Program-made: the position numbers and the translations under genes
Shown: piece after piece, positions 1 through 7,491 of the stretch
Layout: each line of letters opens with the position of its first letter
Position numbering within the stretch: position 1 is the stretch's first letter
Notes under the pieces: generated by a model
What the model saw: only the letters and a program-made list of their open reading frames with translations
What the model was told of the DNA's origin: nothing
Databases searched by the model: none
From: Bog-473 sp963791455
GTDB taxonomy: Bacteria > Actinomycetota > Acidimicrobiia > Acidimicrobiales > RAAP-2
Direction of reading: 5' to 3'
DNA length: 64,000 nucleotides
Assembly: GCA_963791455.1 (NCBI GenBank)
Contig: CAWBSM010000003.1
Span: 496,001 to 560,000 of the forward strand

Positions 1-369
1 GCGCACGCCTCGGGCGATCAGGTCGGTGCAGGTGGTGACGACGTTGGTCCCTCTCTCGAGCAAGGCGACCACGTCGTCGACGAGCTCTTCTTGGGTGAGC
101 CCCGCTCGGGTCGGTCCGGTGCCGGTGGCGCGGGCCATGTAGACGCAGCAATCAGCGTCGAGCTTCAAGATGGCGTCGCGATCGGTGGTGGCGAGCACGC
201 CCGTCGGATCCTCGCCGCAGAGGGTCCCAGCGTCCACCCCGTCCTTCGCTTCGTCGTACACCCGGACACCGACGAGCTCGACCGCCGGATCACGGATCAG
301 CTCCCGGAGCGCGCGTTGGCCGGTGTTTCCGGTCGCCCACTGCACCACTCGAGGCCGTCTCGATGCCAT
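1..369 (-). CDS. Dihydrodipicolinate reductase-like NAD(P)-binding protein, N-terminal part
   Basis: This gene reads leftward and is cut by the window edge, so only its first 123 codons are present. The N-terminus is a Rossmann fold: a beta strand VVQWATGNTGQRAL carries a GxxGxx-type dinucleotide loop and is followed by a second strand ending LVGVRVYD. This matches the N-terminal domain of the dihydrodipicolinate reductase-like family common in Actinobacteria (relatives of 2,4-diaminopentanoate dehydrogenase). Those proteins are often encoded beside SDRs, amidohydrolases and SnoaL-like proteins, as here. The ATG at 369 is preceded by an AGGGAGGG ribosome-binding site. The substrate cannot be inferred, and the catalytic domain lies outside the window. 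Confidence 0.7.
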   Translation of the reverse strand, partial: MASRRPRVVQWATGNTGQRALRELIRDPAVELVGVRVYDEAKDGVDAGTLCGEDPTGVLATTDRDAILKLDADCCVYMARATGTGPTRAGLTQEELVDDVVALLERGTNVVTTCTDLIARGVR

Positions 370-442
370 GGCTTGCCCTCCCTCTCGCGTGGGCACGCCA
401 AGCTAGTCGCGTCCCTAGCCGATCGTCTAGTGTCCAGCAGAG

Positions 443-895
443 TCAGGCGAAAGGCGGATGGGATTCTGTTGTCACCGACGTGAAACGACGAACGGCAATC
501 TTCCAGCCGTCTGGTCGGGAGACCACCAGGTCGTCATACCATCCGTAGGCGTGTATGGCCGAGCGATCCGCGAGCGTGATGATGCCGTGCACATAGCACC
601 GGGTGTCCACGCCGCCGGGTGTCACGGCCATCGTGACGTTGGTGAGGCGGTGCAAGGTGGGGCCGAGGGGATCGTGCGTGTGAGCCATCCACGTGGTGAT
701 CTCGTCGGCAGTTCGCCAATGGCCGATGTCACCGTAGTCTGCGTCGCAATCATCCGTGAAACAAGAACGCAGAAGGGTCCAGTTGCGGCTGTCGATGCCT
801 GTTGCGTAGCGGACCAGGACCTCAGTCACAGCGTTCCAAACGTCGGGAGAAGGAGTTGGAACGAGAGCTGGGCGCAGGCCAGAGTCGCGTCCCAT
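443..895 (-). CDS. SnoaL-like (NTF2-fold) protein
   Basis: The 150-residue protein has the size and pattern of the SnoaL_4/NTF2-like fold. An N-terminal helix ending in VLVRYATGIDSRNW is followed by CFTDDCDADYG, a helix ITTWMAHTHD, and a curved sheet ending in DGWKIAVRRFTS. Members of this fold act as isomerases, dehydratases or small ligand-binding partners, usually in polyketide, steroid or aromatic metabolism. The gene starts 6 nt after the stop of the SDR gene upstream on the same strand, so the two are probably co-transcribed and act on the same substrate class. No catalytic residues can be assigned with confidence. Confidence 0.75.
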   Translation of the reverse strand: MGRDSGLRPALVPTPSPDVWNAVTEVLVRYATGIDSRNWTLLRSCFTDDCDADYGDIGHWRTADEITTWMAHTHDPLGPTLHRLTNVTMAVTPGGVDTRCYVHGIITLADRSAIHAYGWYDDLVVSRPDGWKIAVRRFTSVTTESHPPFA

Positions 896-901
896 AGTGC
901 G

Positions 902-1837
902 TCAACTCAGCTTTTGGTCCATGACGCCGGCACCGGTCTCGAGCATGATGCGGGCGGCGTCGCTCCGGGCCATGCCGCCGAGCGCCTTCGATCCTTCCCG
1001 AAGCATCTCGCCGATGAAATGCGTTGGTCCATTCGAGAGATTGGCTAAGGCCTCCTCGACCACGTCCTCTGCGGAGGTCGCACCGGGGATTGGCGTCAGG
1101 TCGTCAGGACTGGCCAAATTCCCACGTTCCGTGAGTAGGCGGCGCAGCGCAGGTGTATCCGTAACCCCCAGCACCAGTGACAACACGTCGACGCCTTCCT
1201 GATGAAGCTCGGCCCACAACGCTTCTCCCATCACAAGGTCGAACGCCTTCGAGGCTCCATAGGCCACCATTCGACGCATTCCAACCAACGCCGCTCCTGA
1301 GGAGACCAGGACGATGCCGCCCATTCCTTGTCTGACCATGGGTCGAGCAAAGTGATGACTCAGTTGGATTGGTGCGAGGCAGTTGCGACGCACCAGAGCC
1401 TCCGCGTCTTCGACGGGAGCGTCGAGGAACCGGACAAAGTTAGGGTCGGCGCCCGCACAGTAGACAAAGAAACCCACGTCGAATAGACCCGTCGCATCGA
1501 TGATGACATTCGCGGCGTTCGCATCAGCCAAGTCCACGGCCAGGGTATGAGTGCGAACCGACCACCGTCGGCGGACATCGTTCGCCACCTCTTCAAGCAC
1601 CGACCGTCGGCGTGAGATGAGCATGGTGTTCACGCCGCGTTCGGCCAGAGCGTGAGCGAAGGCCAGACCGATACCTTCGGAGGCTCCAGCGATGACGCCC
1701 CACTCGCCGTAGCGCTCGGAAAACGTGCCCAGGTCGCTCGCAACACCTTCAGAGGCCCTGCTGTCCGAAGGGGTTGGATCCACGAGCGAGACGTTATCTA
1801 TGCTCGACCGGTTTGTCCGTGGCGAACCGACGGTCAA
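902..1837 (-). CDS. Short-chain dehydrogenase/reductase
   Basis: A classical SDR by motif. The cofactor loop GASEGIG is at residues 51-57, YCAGA (NNAG equivalent) near 126, a catalytic serine in VLVSSGAALVG near 179-180, and YGASK gives Tyr193 and Lys197. It probably oxidises or reduces a hydroxyl/keto group using NAD(P)(H). Length after the cofactor loop is normal, but there are about 40 unusual residues before it. The start is uncertain: the TTG at 1837 and a GTG at 1783 both lack a good ribosome-binding site. It is the first gene of a small leftward operon with the SnoaL-like gene. Confidence 0.85.
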   Translation of the reverse strand: MTVGSPRTNRSSIDNVSLVDPTPSDSRASEGVASDLGTFSERYGEWGVIAGASEGIGLAFAHALAERGVNTMLISRRRSVLEEVANDVRRRWSVRTHTLAVDLADANAANVIIDATGLFDVGFFVYCAGADPNFVRFLDAPVEDAEALVRRNCLAPIQLSHHFARPMVRQGMGGIVLVSSGAALVGMRRMVAYGASKAFDLVMGEALWAELHQEGVDVLSLVLGVTDTPALRRLLTERGNLASPDDLTPIPGATSAEDVVEEALANLSNGPTHFIGEMLREGSKALGGMARSDAARIMLETGAGVMDQKLS

Positions 1838-2157
1838 GCTCGGGGCGGGGAAAGGCCGGCCGGACGAGTTCAGTGGAATCGTCGGGCCAGTGGCGGCCGC
1901 TCGGAGCGGAGGTCCTCGTCATTGACGTCCGCGAGCAACGGATGCATCACGGGGCGGTTGAGGGCGACGTGATAGCGCCCGCGCGAGATGAGATCCACCA
2001 TGCCCTTGAGCAAAACCTGACGCTGCCGTCCCGGCCCCGGTGCAGTCAGAACGGTTCGGAGCAAACGAGGTTCAGCGGATGATGGCCATGGCCACGACCG
2101 CCGGCGCGTCGCGTCGCGTCGCGGGTATCCTTCCGAGCGGGAAACTGGAGGCGGCCT
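1838..2157. other. Intergenic region between divergent SDR and amidohydrolase genes
   Basis: About 320 nt separate the leftward SDR gene from the rightward amidohydrolase gene and must hold both promoters. A leftward open frame runs through 1870-2208, but it overlaps the well-supported start of the amidohydrolase and has no family resemblance I recognise, so I do not call it a gene. No clear hairpin or operator stands out. Confidence 0.4.
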
Positions 2158-3324
2158 ATGCCTGCGGAGTTGTTCCAGCGTTATCGCGTCGTCGACGTAG
2201 ACACGCACCTGACCGAGCCGCCCGACTTGTGGACGTCACGGGTGTCGTCCAAGTGGGGAGAGGCCGTACCTCACGTCGAAAACGTGCGCGGTACCGACAA
2301 CTGGGTGGCCGGCGGCAACTTCCTCAACATACCGGGCAGCACCGCTATCGCAGGCTGGAACGGCTACGTGCCCGACGGCCCGAGGACCTATAACGAGATC
2401 CCACCCTCGGCCTACGACGCCAGGGCTCGCCTGGCGCACATGGACGACGAGGGCATTTATGCGCAGGTGCTCTACCCGAACGTCGCAGGTTTCGGATCGG
2501 CGTACTTCCTGAAGATGGGTGACCGCGAGTTGGTTACTGCGTGCGTGCGCGCCTACAACGACTTCCTCGTCGAGTGGGCCTCGGCCGACCCGTCTCGGCT
2601 GATTCCGGTGATGTCAACGCCATTCTGGGATCTGGACTTTGCGATCGCGGAGCTCGAGCGCTGCGCAGAGAACGGTCACAAGGCGGTGAATTTCTGCAAC
2701 CACCCGGACTCATACGGCGAGCCACCGCTCTCGGACCCGCACTGGGACCGTCTCTGGGCGGTCGCACAGGACGCGGAGGTCCCGATCAGCTTCCACATCG
2801 GGGGCGGTGACATCACGGCGTCGTTCGCCAAGGATCCGCATCTCAGCTTCCAGGCGAAGTTCCCCAAGGTTTCTGCGCTCATGATCATGGACAACATCGA
2901 AACGCTCGCCGACCTCATCTTCGGCGGCGTGTGTCACCGCTTCCCGACTCTGCGCTTCGTCTCGGTGGAGTCGGGCGTCGGCTGGCTACCCGGTTTGCTC
3001 GAGACGTTCGACTGGCAGTGGGGCAACAGCGCGATCCGTGAGGTGCATCCCGAGTACGACCTGCTGCCGTCGGAGTACTTCCGCCGTCAGATCTACGGCT
3101 GCTTCTGGTTCGAAGCAGACGCGGCGCGTTTCGCCATCGAGCGCTATCCAGACAACGTGCTCTTCGAGACCGACTTTCCGCACCCCACATGCCAGCACCC
3201 CGGGCCAGCCAGCTTGGGAGTGCCTCCCGGTGAGTACGCGACGAAGGCCCTCGACGGGCTCGCGGATGACATCGTCGCCAGGGTCTTGCACGACAACGCG
3301 GCAAAGCTCTACGGCCTCGCCTGA
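2158..3324 (+). CDS. Amidohydrolase family protein (amidohydrolase 2 / ACMSD-like)
   Basis: The 388-residue protein has the metal-binding layout of the amidohydrolase 2 (PF04909) group. VVDVDTHLTEPP near residue 11 supplies the D-x-H pair, FHIGG near 212 a further His, and VLFETDFPHP near 340 the conserved Asp. Relatives include ACMSD-type decarboxylases and uncharacterised actinobacterial hydrolases that sit with steroid and aromatic catabolism genes. The ATG at 2158 follows a GGAGG site at good spacing, which fixes the start. It diverges from the SDR/SnoaL-like pair and probably belongs to the same catabolic locus. The exact reaction is unknown. Confidence 0.85.
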   Translation: MPAELFQRYRVVDVDTHLTEPPDLWTSRVSSKWGEAVPHVENVRGTDNWVAGGNFLNIPGSTAIAGWNGYVPDGPRTYNEIPPSAYDARARLAHMDDEGIYAQVLYPNVAGFGSAYFLKMGDRELVTACVRAYNDFLVEWASADPSRLIPVMSTPFWDLDFAIAELERCAENGHKAVNFCNHPDSYGEPPLSDPHWDRLWAVAQDAEVPISFHIGGGDITASFAKDPHLSFQAKFPKVSALMIMDNIETLADLIFGGVCHRFPTLRFVSVESGVGWLPGLLETFDWQWGNSAIREVHPEYDLLPSEYFRRQIYGCFWFEADAARFAIERYPDNVLFETDFPHPTCQHPGPASLGVPPGEYATKALDGLADDIVARVLHDNAAKLYGLA

Positions 3325-3392
3325 GGACAGCAAGAAGGAGCCGACGGGTCGCGGCCGCTCTACACCTGCGCCGACGGGCCGACTTTGGTCAC

Positions 3393-3833
3393 TCAGGGGC
3401 CGCGATGTGCGGCGCGAGAGGCGACTCCCTTCGAAGCCCCGGCTGAGTTGATCGCATAACTGCTGACAAGGCGACCTGTGAATCGTAAGCCGCCGCCCGG
3501 TCGTCGCAGTACGTCACGACGCCCGAGCGCCAACATGGCAGCCAGGCCCTGGGCGTCGCGCTCGTCGTTCTTGACGCGGCGGTTCCCCCAGTTGTTGCCG
3601 AGCGCGTGGGCCAGGTGCACGTGGGCGCCGAGCTCTTGGAGCAGATCGGCCGCCCAGTACCAGCCATAGGGGGATTCGAGGACCACCTCGCGCTCGGGCC
3701 CGGCGGCGGCCATGGCCTGGGCGAGTTCGAAGGGCTGGCTGACGAAGCGCTCGGTGACGAGCACCTCCCCGCCTTCTGCCATCCGAACGATGGTGCTGCG
3801 TCGATGCAGGTCGATTCCGACGTACTGTCCCAT
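3393..3833 (-). pseudogene. Truncated IS110-family transposase
   Basis: From the ATG at 3833 the frame reads as the N-terminal DEDD/RuvC-like domain of IS110-family transposases. YVGIDLH holds the first Asp, VVLESPYGWYW holds the Glu, and RRVKNDERDAQGLA holds the DxxDA-type motif. Similarity stops about 110 residues in (near 3504). The remaining sequence bears no resemblance to the rest of an IS110 protein, and the C-terminal transposase_20 half is absent. The element is therefore dead. It lies just left of the tRNA-Phe accessory region, where decaying mobile DNA is expected. I found no intact element ends. Confidence 0.75.
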
Positions 3834-3979
3834 AGGGGCCCTCCTCCTCTTTCGAGGTTGTCTTTTGCAAGACCGAGCATGCTCCGATCTCACAAAGGGC
3901 GGAGGCCCCGCCCCTTCATCGCATCAGGACAGTGGGTCACGTCGGTGCCACAGTGATGTCCGGGCCTGTTTCCAGGCAC

Positions 3980-4360
3980 TCAGACGCTCGGCTCCTCCCA
4001 GGAGTGCTGATTGCCTTCGCTAGGTGTGATCCACAGCATCGTCACACCACTGGGTGCGTTGTTGGAGTGCCAATGACCCCTCGGAACAATCGCAAGATTG
4101 CCTGCTGAAAGGGTCCATACTGAAGAACTGTCCTTCTCTAGCACTGTAAGTTCCGACTCGCCCGCCAAGATGAAGAGAAGCTCGTCTCCTTGGCTGTGGT
4201 ACTCCCAGGGTGGTCGGCCTTTGAAGGCGGCGACGCCGCCCGTGCATCCGTGGAATGAAAAGTCCCCGATCGGACTTTCCGGTTCTCGGCCCACAGTCGC
4301 AAGGTCCAACTGAATCATCTTGGCAACCGATTCGTGATCAAGGTTGTGCACCGTCACCAT
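3980..4360 (-). CDS. Small cupin-domain protein
   Basis: A single-domain cupin of 126 residues. The first cupin motif is in PPWEYHSQGDELLFILAGE (His and Glu ligands, then Gly) and the second in GNLAIVPRGHWHSN, with the usual spacing. Such proteins bind a metal and act as small dioxygenases, isomerases or ligand sensors; nothing here picks one. The ATG at 4360 has a GAGGT ribosome-binding site 5 nt upstream. It stands alone between the IS110 remnant and the CsbD gene, and its moderate GC content is unlike the core genes of the window. Confidence 0.85.
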   Translation of the reverse strand: MVTVHNLDHESVAKMIQLDLATVGREPESPIGDFSFHGCTGGVAAFKGRPPWEYHSQGDELLFILAGESELTVLEKDSSSVWTLSAGNLAIVPRGHWHSNNAPSGVTMLWITPSEGNQHSWEEPSV

Positions 4361-4484
4361 TGGTTACCTCACAGTCTTCAGATCGACCTTACGGAACGAT
4401 AATCACGTCTGCCAATGGGTTGCCGACGGTGCCCCAGTCCACCGGGTCGCCGGCGGCGGCCCGAGACGCCGCCCGGGCGGCGAG

Positions 4485-4512
4485 GTAGCCCCGGCCCGGG
4501 AGCCGGGGCTAC
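4485..4512 (-). terminator. Hairpin downstream of the CsbD gene
   Basis: GTAGCCCCGGC and GCCGGGGCTAC form a perfect 11-bp stem with a 6-nt loop, 37 nt beyond the stop of the leftward CsbD gene. A second perfect palindrome, GGCGGATATCCGCC (4520-4533), lies between the gene and this hairpin. In the direction of the gene there is no U-run, so this would be a structure-only terminator. A short T-run on the + side could serve the other direction. Confidence 0.5.
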
Positions 4513-4548
4513 TTTCGATGGCGGATATCCGCCGCGGACGCGGAGGAC

Positions 4549-4722
4549 CTACTTTCTGAAGGCGTCCTTCACTTTTTCACCTGCTTGCTTCAGGTTGCCG
4601 GCAACTTTTTCGCCCTTACCTTCCGCTTCCAAGGAGCGGTCATCGGTGGCCTTGCCAACACCTTCCTTCACGTGTCCCTTCGCTTCCTGCATCTTGTTCT
4701 TGGCCTTATCTGTCGCAGACAT
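4549..4722 (-). CDS. CsbD family stress-response protein
   Basis: A 57-residue hydrophilic, Lys/Glu/Gly-rich protein with the typical CsbD pattern (KAKNKMQEAKGHVKEGVGKA, then AEGKGEKVAGNLKQAGEKVK). CsbD-like proteins are small, disordered or helical and are induced by general stress; their molecular role is unknown. The start is set by the ATG at 4722, which follows a strong AGAGGAGG ribosome-binding site. Upstream in-frame codons have no site and do not resemble the family. It is a single-gene unit followed by a hairpin. Confidence 0.9.
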   Translation of the reverse strand: MSATDKAKNKMQEAKGHVKEGVGKATDDRSLEAEGKGEKVAGNLKQAGEKVKDAFRK

Positions 4723-4902
4723 GGGTTCGGTTCCTCCTCTCTGTAGGCGTGAACTGATCCATACCCACAAAAGGGCCGCGTGATGGTGGCGGTCTGCGAC
4801 AGCACCACGTGGGACGGTACGGCTTGTTCGGTGACGCCAACGGGTGTGTGTCCAGACCAGAGAATCCAGGGGCCCTTGTGAGTCTGAGGGGCACTTACGA
4901 GG

Positions 4903-4933
4903 AAGGGCCGCCTAGTGCCTAGTGGCGGCCCTT
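4903..4933. terminator. Perfect 10-bp hairpin
   Basis: AAGGGCCGCC and GGCGGCCCTT form a 10-bp stem around an 11-nt loop. It stands between the CsbD promoter region and the tRNA-Phe-like repeat with no adjacent gene end. It may be a terminator left over from a lost gene or a boundary structure. Its role is not known. Confidence 0.35.
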
Positions 4934-5108
4934 GCGCATTGTGATCTCGAGTGCCGGCCCGGTTGGACAGGCCGCTACGGGACTCCGCTTCGCTTCGTGT
5001 CATCGCTGAGCCTGCGGCTTTCCCTTGACTTGACCAACCGGACGTTCAAAATGAGGGGCAGGGGCTGCGAAATTGAAACTCGTTCCAATTTTGTTCCAAT
5101 TTCTGGGG

Positions 5109-5125
5109 GGCACGTAGAGGGCACG
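5109..5125. repeat. GGCACG pair, 11-bp spacing
   Basis: Two GGCACG hexamers start at 5109 and 5120, exactly 11 bp apart, about 50-70 bp left of the tRNA-Phe-like repeat at 5176. Similar pairs occur left of the other two tRNA-Phe 3'-half sequences. This suggests a protein-binding site with helical phasing, such as an integrase arm site. Confidence 0.5.
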
Positions 5126-5175
5126 AAATCTCGGCCTCAAAACCGGATGTCAGTCGACCTCTGAACTGGGACTCT

Positions 5176-5220
5176 CCGGTGGTCGGGACCGACGTCGATC
5201 CGGTGACCTCATGCTTTCAG
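5176..5220 (-). repeat. Degenerate copy of the tRNA-Phe 3' half (attachment-site remnant)
   Basis: The first 12 nt (5176-5187) are identical to 14270-14281, the 3' end of the tRNA-Phe gene. The shared blocks TCGATCCG, GACCTCA and CTTTCAG follow in the same order. The T-stem bases differ from the intact gene but still pair (ACCGG with TCGGT), and the T-loop begins ATCGA as in the intact gene. There is no 5' half, so this is not a working tRNA. It fits an old attachment site from an element that carried its own tRNA-Phe 3' half. Confidence 0.65.
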
Positions 5221-5355
5221 ATCGGATGGTCATGGCCGTCCCATGACTTGCTGCACCAGCGACAATCACGCAAGAATCCTGTTCAAGGAGATAAACAAGA
5301 GGGCTCGTTCGTCGTCGGTGAACCACGTTGGCGGACGGTGTTGCGCGCTCGTGTG

Positions 5356-5372
5356 GGCATGCCGTGGGCACG
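5356..5372. repeat. GGCATG/GGCACG pair, 11-bp spacing
   Basis: GGCATG at 5356 and GGCACG at 5367 repeat the 11-bp-phased pattern seen beside the tRNA-Phe-like sequences. This pair lies to the right of the repeat at 5176 and about 110 nt before the cyclase gene. Confidence 0.45.
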
Positions 5373-5480
5373 AAACTTGAGCAATCCTGAGTATCCATGT
5401 AAGCGGTCGCCCACCCCTCCACTCCGAGGTCGCTGCGACGAGTCGCCGTCCACACCTCGGCCGATCCCTACGCTTTGACC

Positions 5481-7331
5481 ATGGCCAATCGCGAGGATGA
5501 ACGGGCGGGCGGGGAGCCGTCCCAGAGTGCCGAGGCCTGGCTGGCCGATGTGCGCGAAGCCGAAAGACGCGGTGAGTTGCTCTTGGCCTTCGACCTCGCG
5601 GAGCGAGGCCTTGACGAGCATCCCGGAGATGTGGACCTTCGCTACCGGGCCGTCTTGGAGTTGGCCCGGGCCGGTTCGACCAATGAAGCGAGGCGCCGGT
5701 TCGCACAATTTGGCCTTGGATCAGTCGCCTCAGAAGACGTGGCTGCCCTCGGAGCCCGCATTGAAAAGGACATCGCCTTCAATGCGTCGGAGGGTGAGAG
5801 GCGTCACCTCGCTGCTCGCGCTGCGGCCATCTATCGCGAAATTAGCGATCGGACGAAGGGTTACTTCCCAGCAATCAACGCAGCGACCTTGTCACTTCTG
5901 GCGGACAACCTCCCGCTCGCACACACGCTCGCCTCTGATGCCCTGGATCTCCTTCGTGCCTCGGGTGATGGGAGTTACTTCGCGATGGCGACCGAGGCCG
6001 AGGCCCAGCTCATCCTGGGCAACGAGATCGAAGCCAAGACCGCGCTCGAACGGGCAGCCGTGTTGCACGGCGGGGACTACGGAGCAATGTCGACGACTCG
6101 CCGGCAGCTGCGGCTCATCTGCCTCGCAACTGGGACGAACATTTCAGTATTGTCGCCTTTGGCGGGACCCGCGGTTGCGCATTTCTGCGGGCACGTGATT
6201 GCAGGTCCAGGCGAAGCCGGTCGCATCCTCAGCGATCAGGAAGAAGAGACTGCGGCCCGTGTGGACGAGGCAGTGCAGAACCGACCGGTCGGTTTTGCGT
6301 ACGGCTCGCTAGCCAGCGGAGGGGACATCATGTGGGCCGAGTCCCTGCTGGCAGCAGGCTGCGAGCTCCACGTGGTCCTGCCATTCGCCCTTGACGAGTT
6401 CATTGCCACGTCGGTGTCCGTCTCCGGGGCTTACTGGGTGGAGAGATTCGAACGGTGTCTCAAGGCGGCTACCACGGTCACTTATGCCACCACCGACGCC
6501 TATCTTGCAGACGACATCCTCTACAACTACTGCGCGGAGCTGGCGATGGGGCTTGCACTCCTTCGGGCCCGTTACCTCGATGCCGAGGTTCTCCAGTTTG
6601 CACTATGGGATGGAAAACCTCCGACAGCGGTCTCCGGAACGGCGAACGACGTCGCGTTCTGGCGACAGACAGGCCACGAAGTGATCGTCGTCTCGCCAGC
6701 CGGTGTCGGTAGTGAAGAGACGAGCACGCGGGCGATTCGGGAGGCCGATCCGGGTCGTCCCCGACGGGTGGTCAGAGCCATGTTGATGGGCGACATCCAG
6801 GGCTTCTCGATGCTGCACGATGAACAGCTTCCCGCGTTTTGGGGCGTTGTCATGGGAGCCCTTGCCGAGGTCTTCGCTCGGTATGCCGACGATGTCGAGT
6901 ACCGAAACACATGGGGGGACGCGGTCTTCCTGGTGATGTCCGGAGTGCTGCCGGCGGCACGTTGCGCCCTGGAGCTACAGGAAGCAATGAGCGATCTCGC
7001 GCTGGATGCCGCTGGGCTACCTCCTTCTCTTGCCTTGCGTGTGTCGGGACACGTTGGTCCGACATTCCTGCTCCGAGATCCGGTGCGCGATGTGCAATCG
7101 TTCGCGGGCACCCACGTAACCCGTGCCGCCAGGATCGAGCCGGTCACGCCACCCGGAGCCGTCTACGTGACAGAGGCGTTCGCAGCGGCCCTCGAGGCGT
7201 CAAACTGTGGCGATCTCGGCTGCGACTATGTCGGACATTTGCCGACGGCCAAGGAGTACGGGCGACTGCGCATGTACAGGATCTGGTCCAGACGCATTCA
7301 AGACAAAAAATCAACGGTAACTCGGCGCTGA
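5481..7331 (+). CDS. TPR / SLOG-like / class III nucleotide cyclase multidomain protein
   Basis: A three-part protein of about 616 residues. Residues ~15-210 are helical TPR-like repeats (TRAFs-binding-like). Residues ~235-410 look like a Rossmann-type SLOG/LOG-related domain (HFCGHVIAGPG; GSLASGGDIMWAE; LHVVLPFALDEF). Residues ~435-600 are a class III nucleotide cyclase: GDIQGFS gives the first metal Asp, NTWGDAVF the second. The position that is Lys in adenylate cyclases (KTIGD) is Asn here (NTWGD), so the product may not be cAMP. SLOG domains bind nucleotides in immunity-related systems. The next gene is a TIR protein on the same strand, and both lie between tRNA-Phe-derived repeats. A defence or signalling role is inference. 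ATG at 5481 was preferred to TTG at 5475; neither has a clear ribosome-binding site. An AGGAGG just after the stop serves no visible start. Confidence 0.75.
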   Translation: MANREDERAGGEPSQSAEAWLADVREAERRGELLLAFDLAERGLDEHPGDVDLRYRAVLELARAGSTNEARRRFAQFGLGSVASEDVAALGARIEKDIAFNASEGERRHLAARAAAIYREISDRTKGYFPAINAATLSLLADNLPLAHTLASDALDLLRASGDGSYFAMATEAEAQLILGNEIEAKTALERAAVLHGGDYGAMSTTRRQLRLICLATGTNISVLSPLAGPAVAHFCGHVIAGPGEAGRILSDQEEETAARVDEAVQNRPVGFAYGSLASGGDIMWAESLLAAGCELHVVLPFALDEFIATSVSVSGAYWVERFERCLKAATTVTYATTDAYLADDILYNYCAELAMGLALLRARYLDAEVLQFALWDGKPPTAVSGTANDVAFWRQTGHEVIVVSPAGVGSEETSTRAIREADPGRPRRVVRAMLMGDIQGFSMLHDEQLPAFWGVVMGALAEVFARYADDVEYRNTWGDAVFLVMSGVLPAARCALELQEAMSDLALDAAGLPPSLALRVSGHVGPTFLLRDPVRDVQSFAGTHVTRAARIEPVTPPGAVYVTEAFAAALEASNCGDLGCDYVGHLPTAKEYGRLRMYRIWSRRIQDKKSTVTRR

Positions 7332-7491
7332 AAGGAGGGAACGGATCCGCGGTTCCGACAGGGCGCACCCGAGCTTCCAGTAGGACGAAAGCACCGAGGG
7401 GAGAGACCAGGCGAAGCTCGGGCTGAGGTTGCTCTGAAACGGCGGTCGGACCCTGGCAGACTTGGGAGCGCAACGTTCGAGGTTAACGGGA

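Larger units (their letters stand above)
4723..5480. other. Gene-free stretch at the left end of the tRNA-Phe accessory region
   Basis: About 750 nt with no convincing gene. It holds a strong hairpin (4903-4933), two 11-bp-phased GGCACG-type pairs (5109-5125, 5356-5372) and a degenerate copy of the 3' half of tRNA-Phe (5176-5220). The base composition is patchy, with an AT-richer part near 5070-5100. The whole stretch looks like attachment-site and junction debris of an integrated element. Confidence 0.6.

Noticed and set aside
1870..2208. 112-codon leftward frame before the amidohydrolase
   Set aside because: It overlaps a start with a strong ribosome-binding site and shows no recognisable domain.
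5176..5220. A second working tRNA gene
   Set aside because: Only the T arm, variable loop and part of the anticodon loop can be drawn; there is no D arm or 5' acceptor strand.
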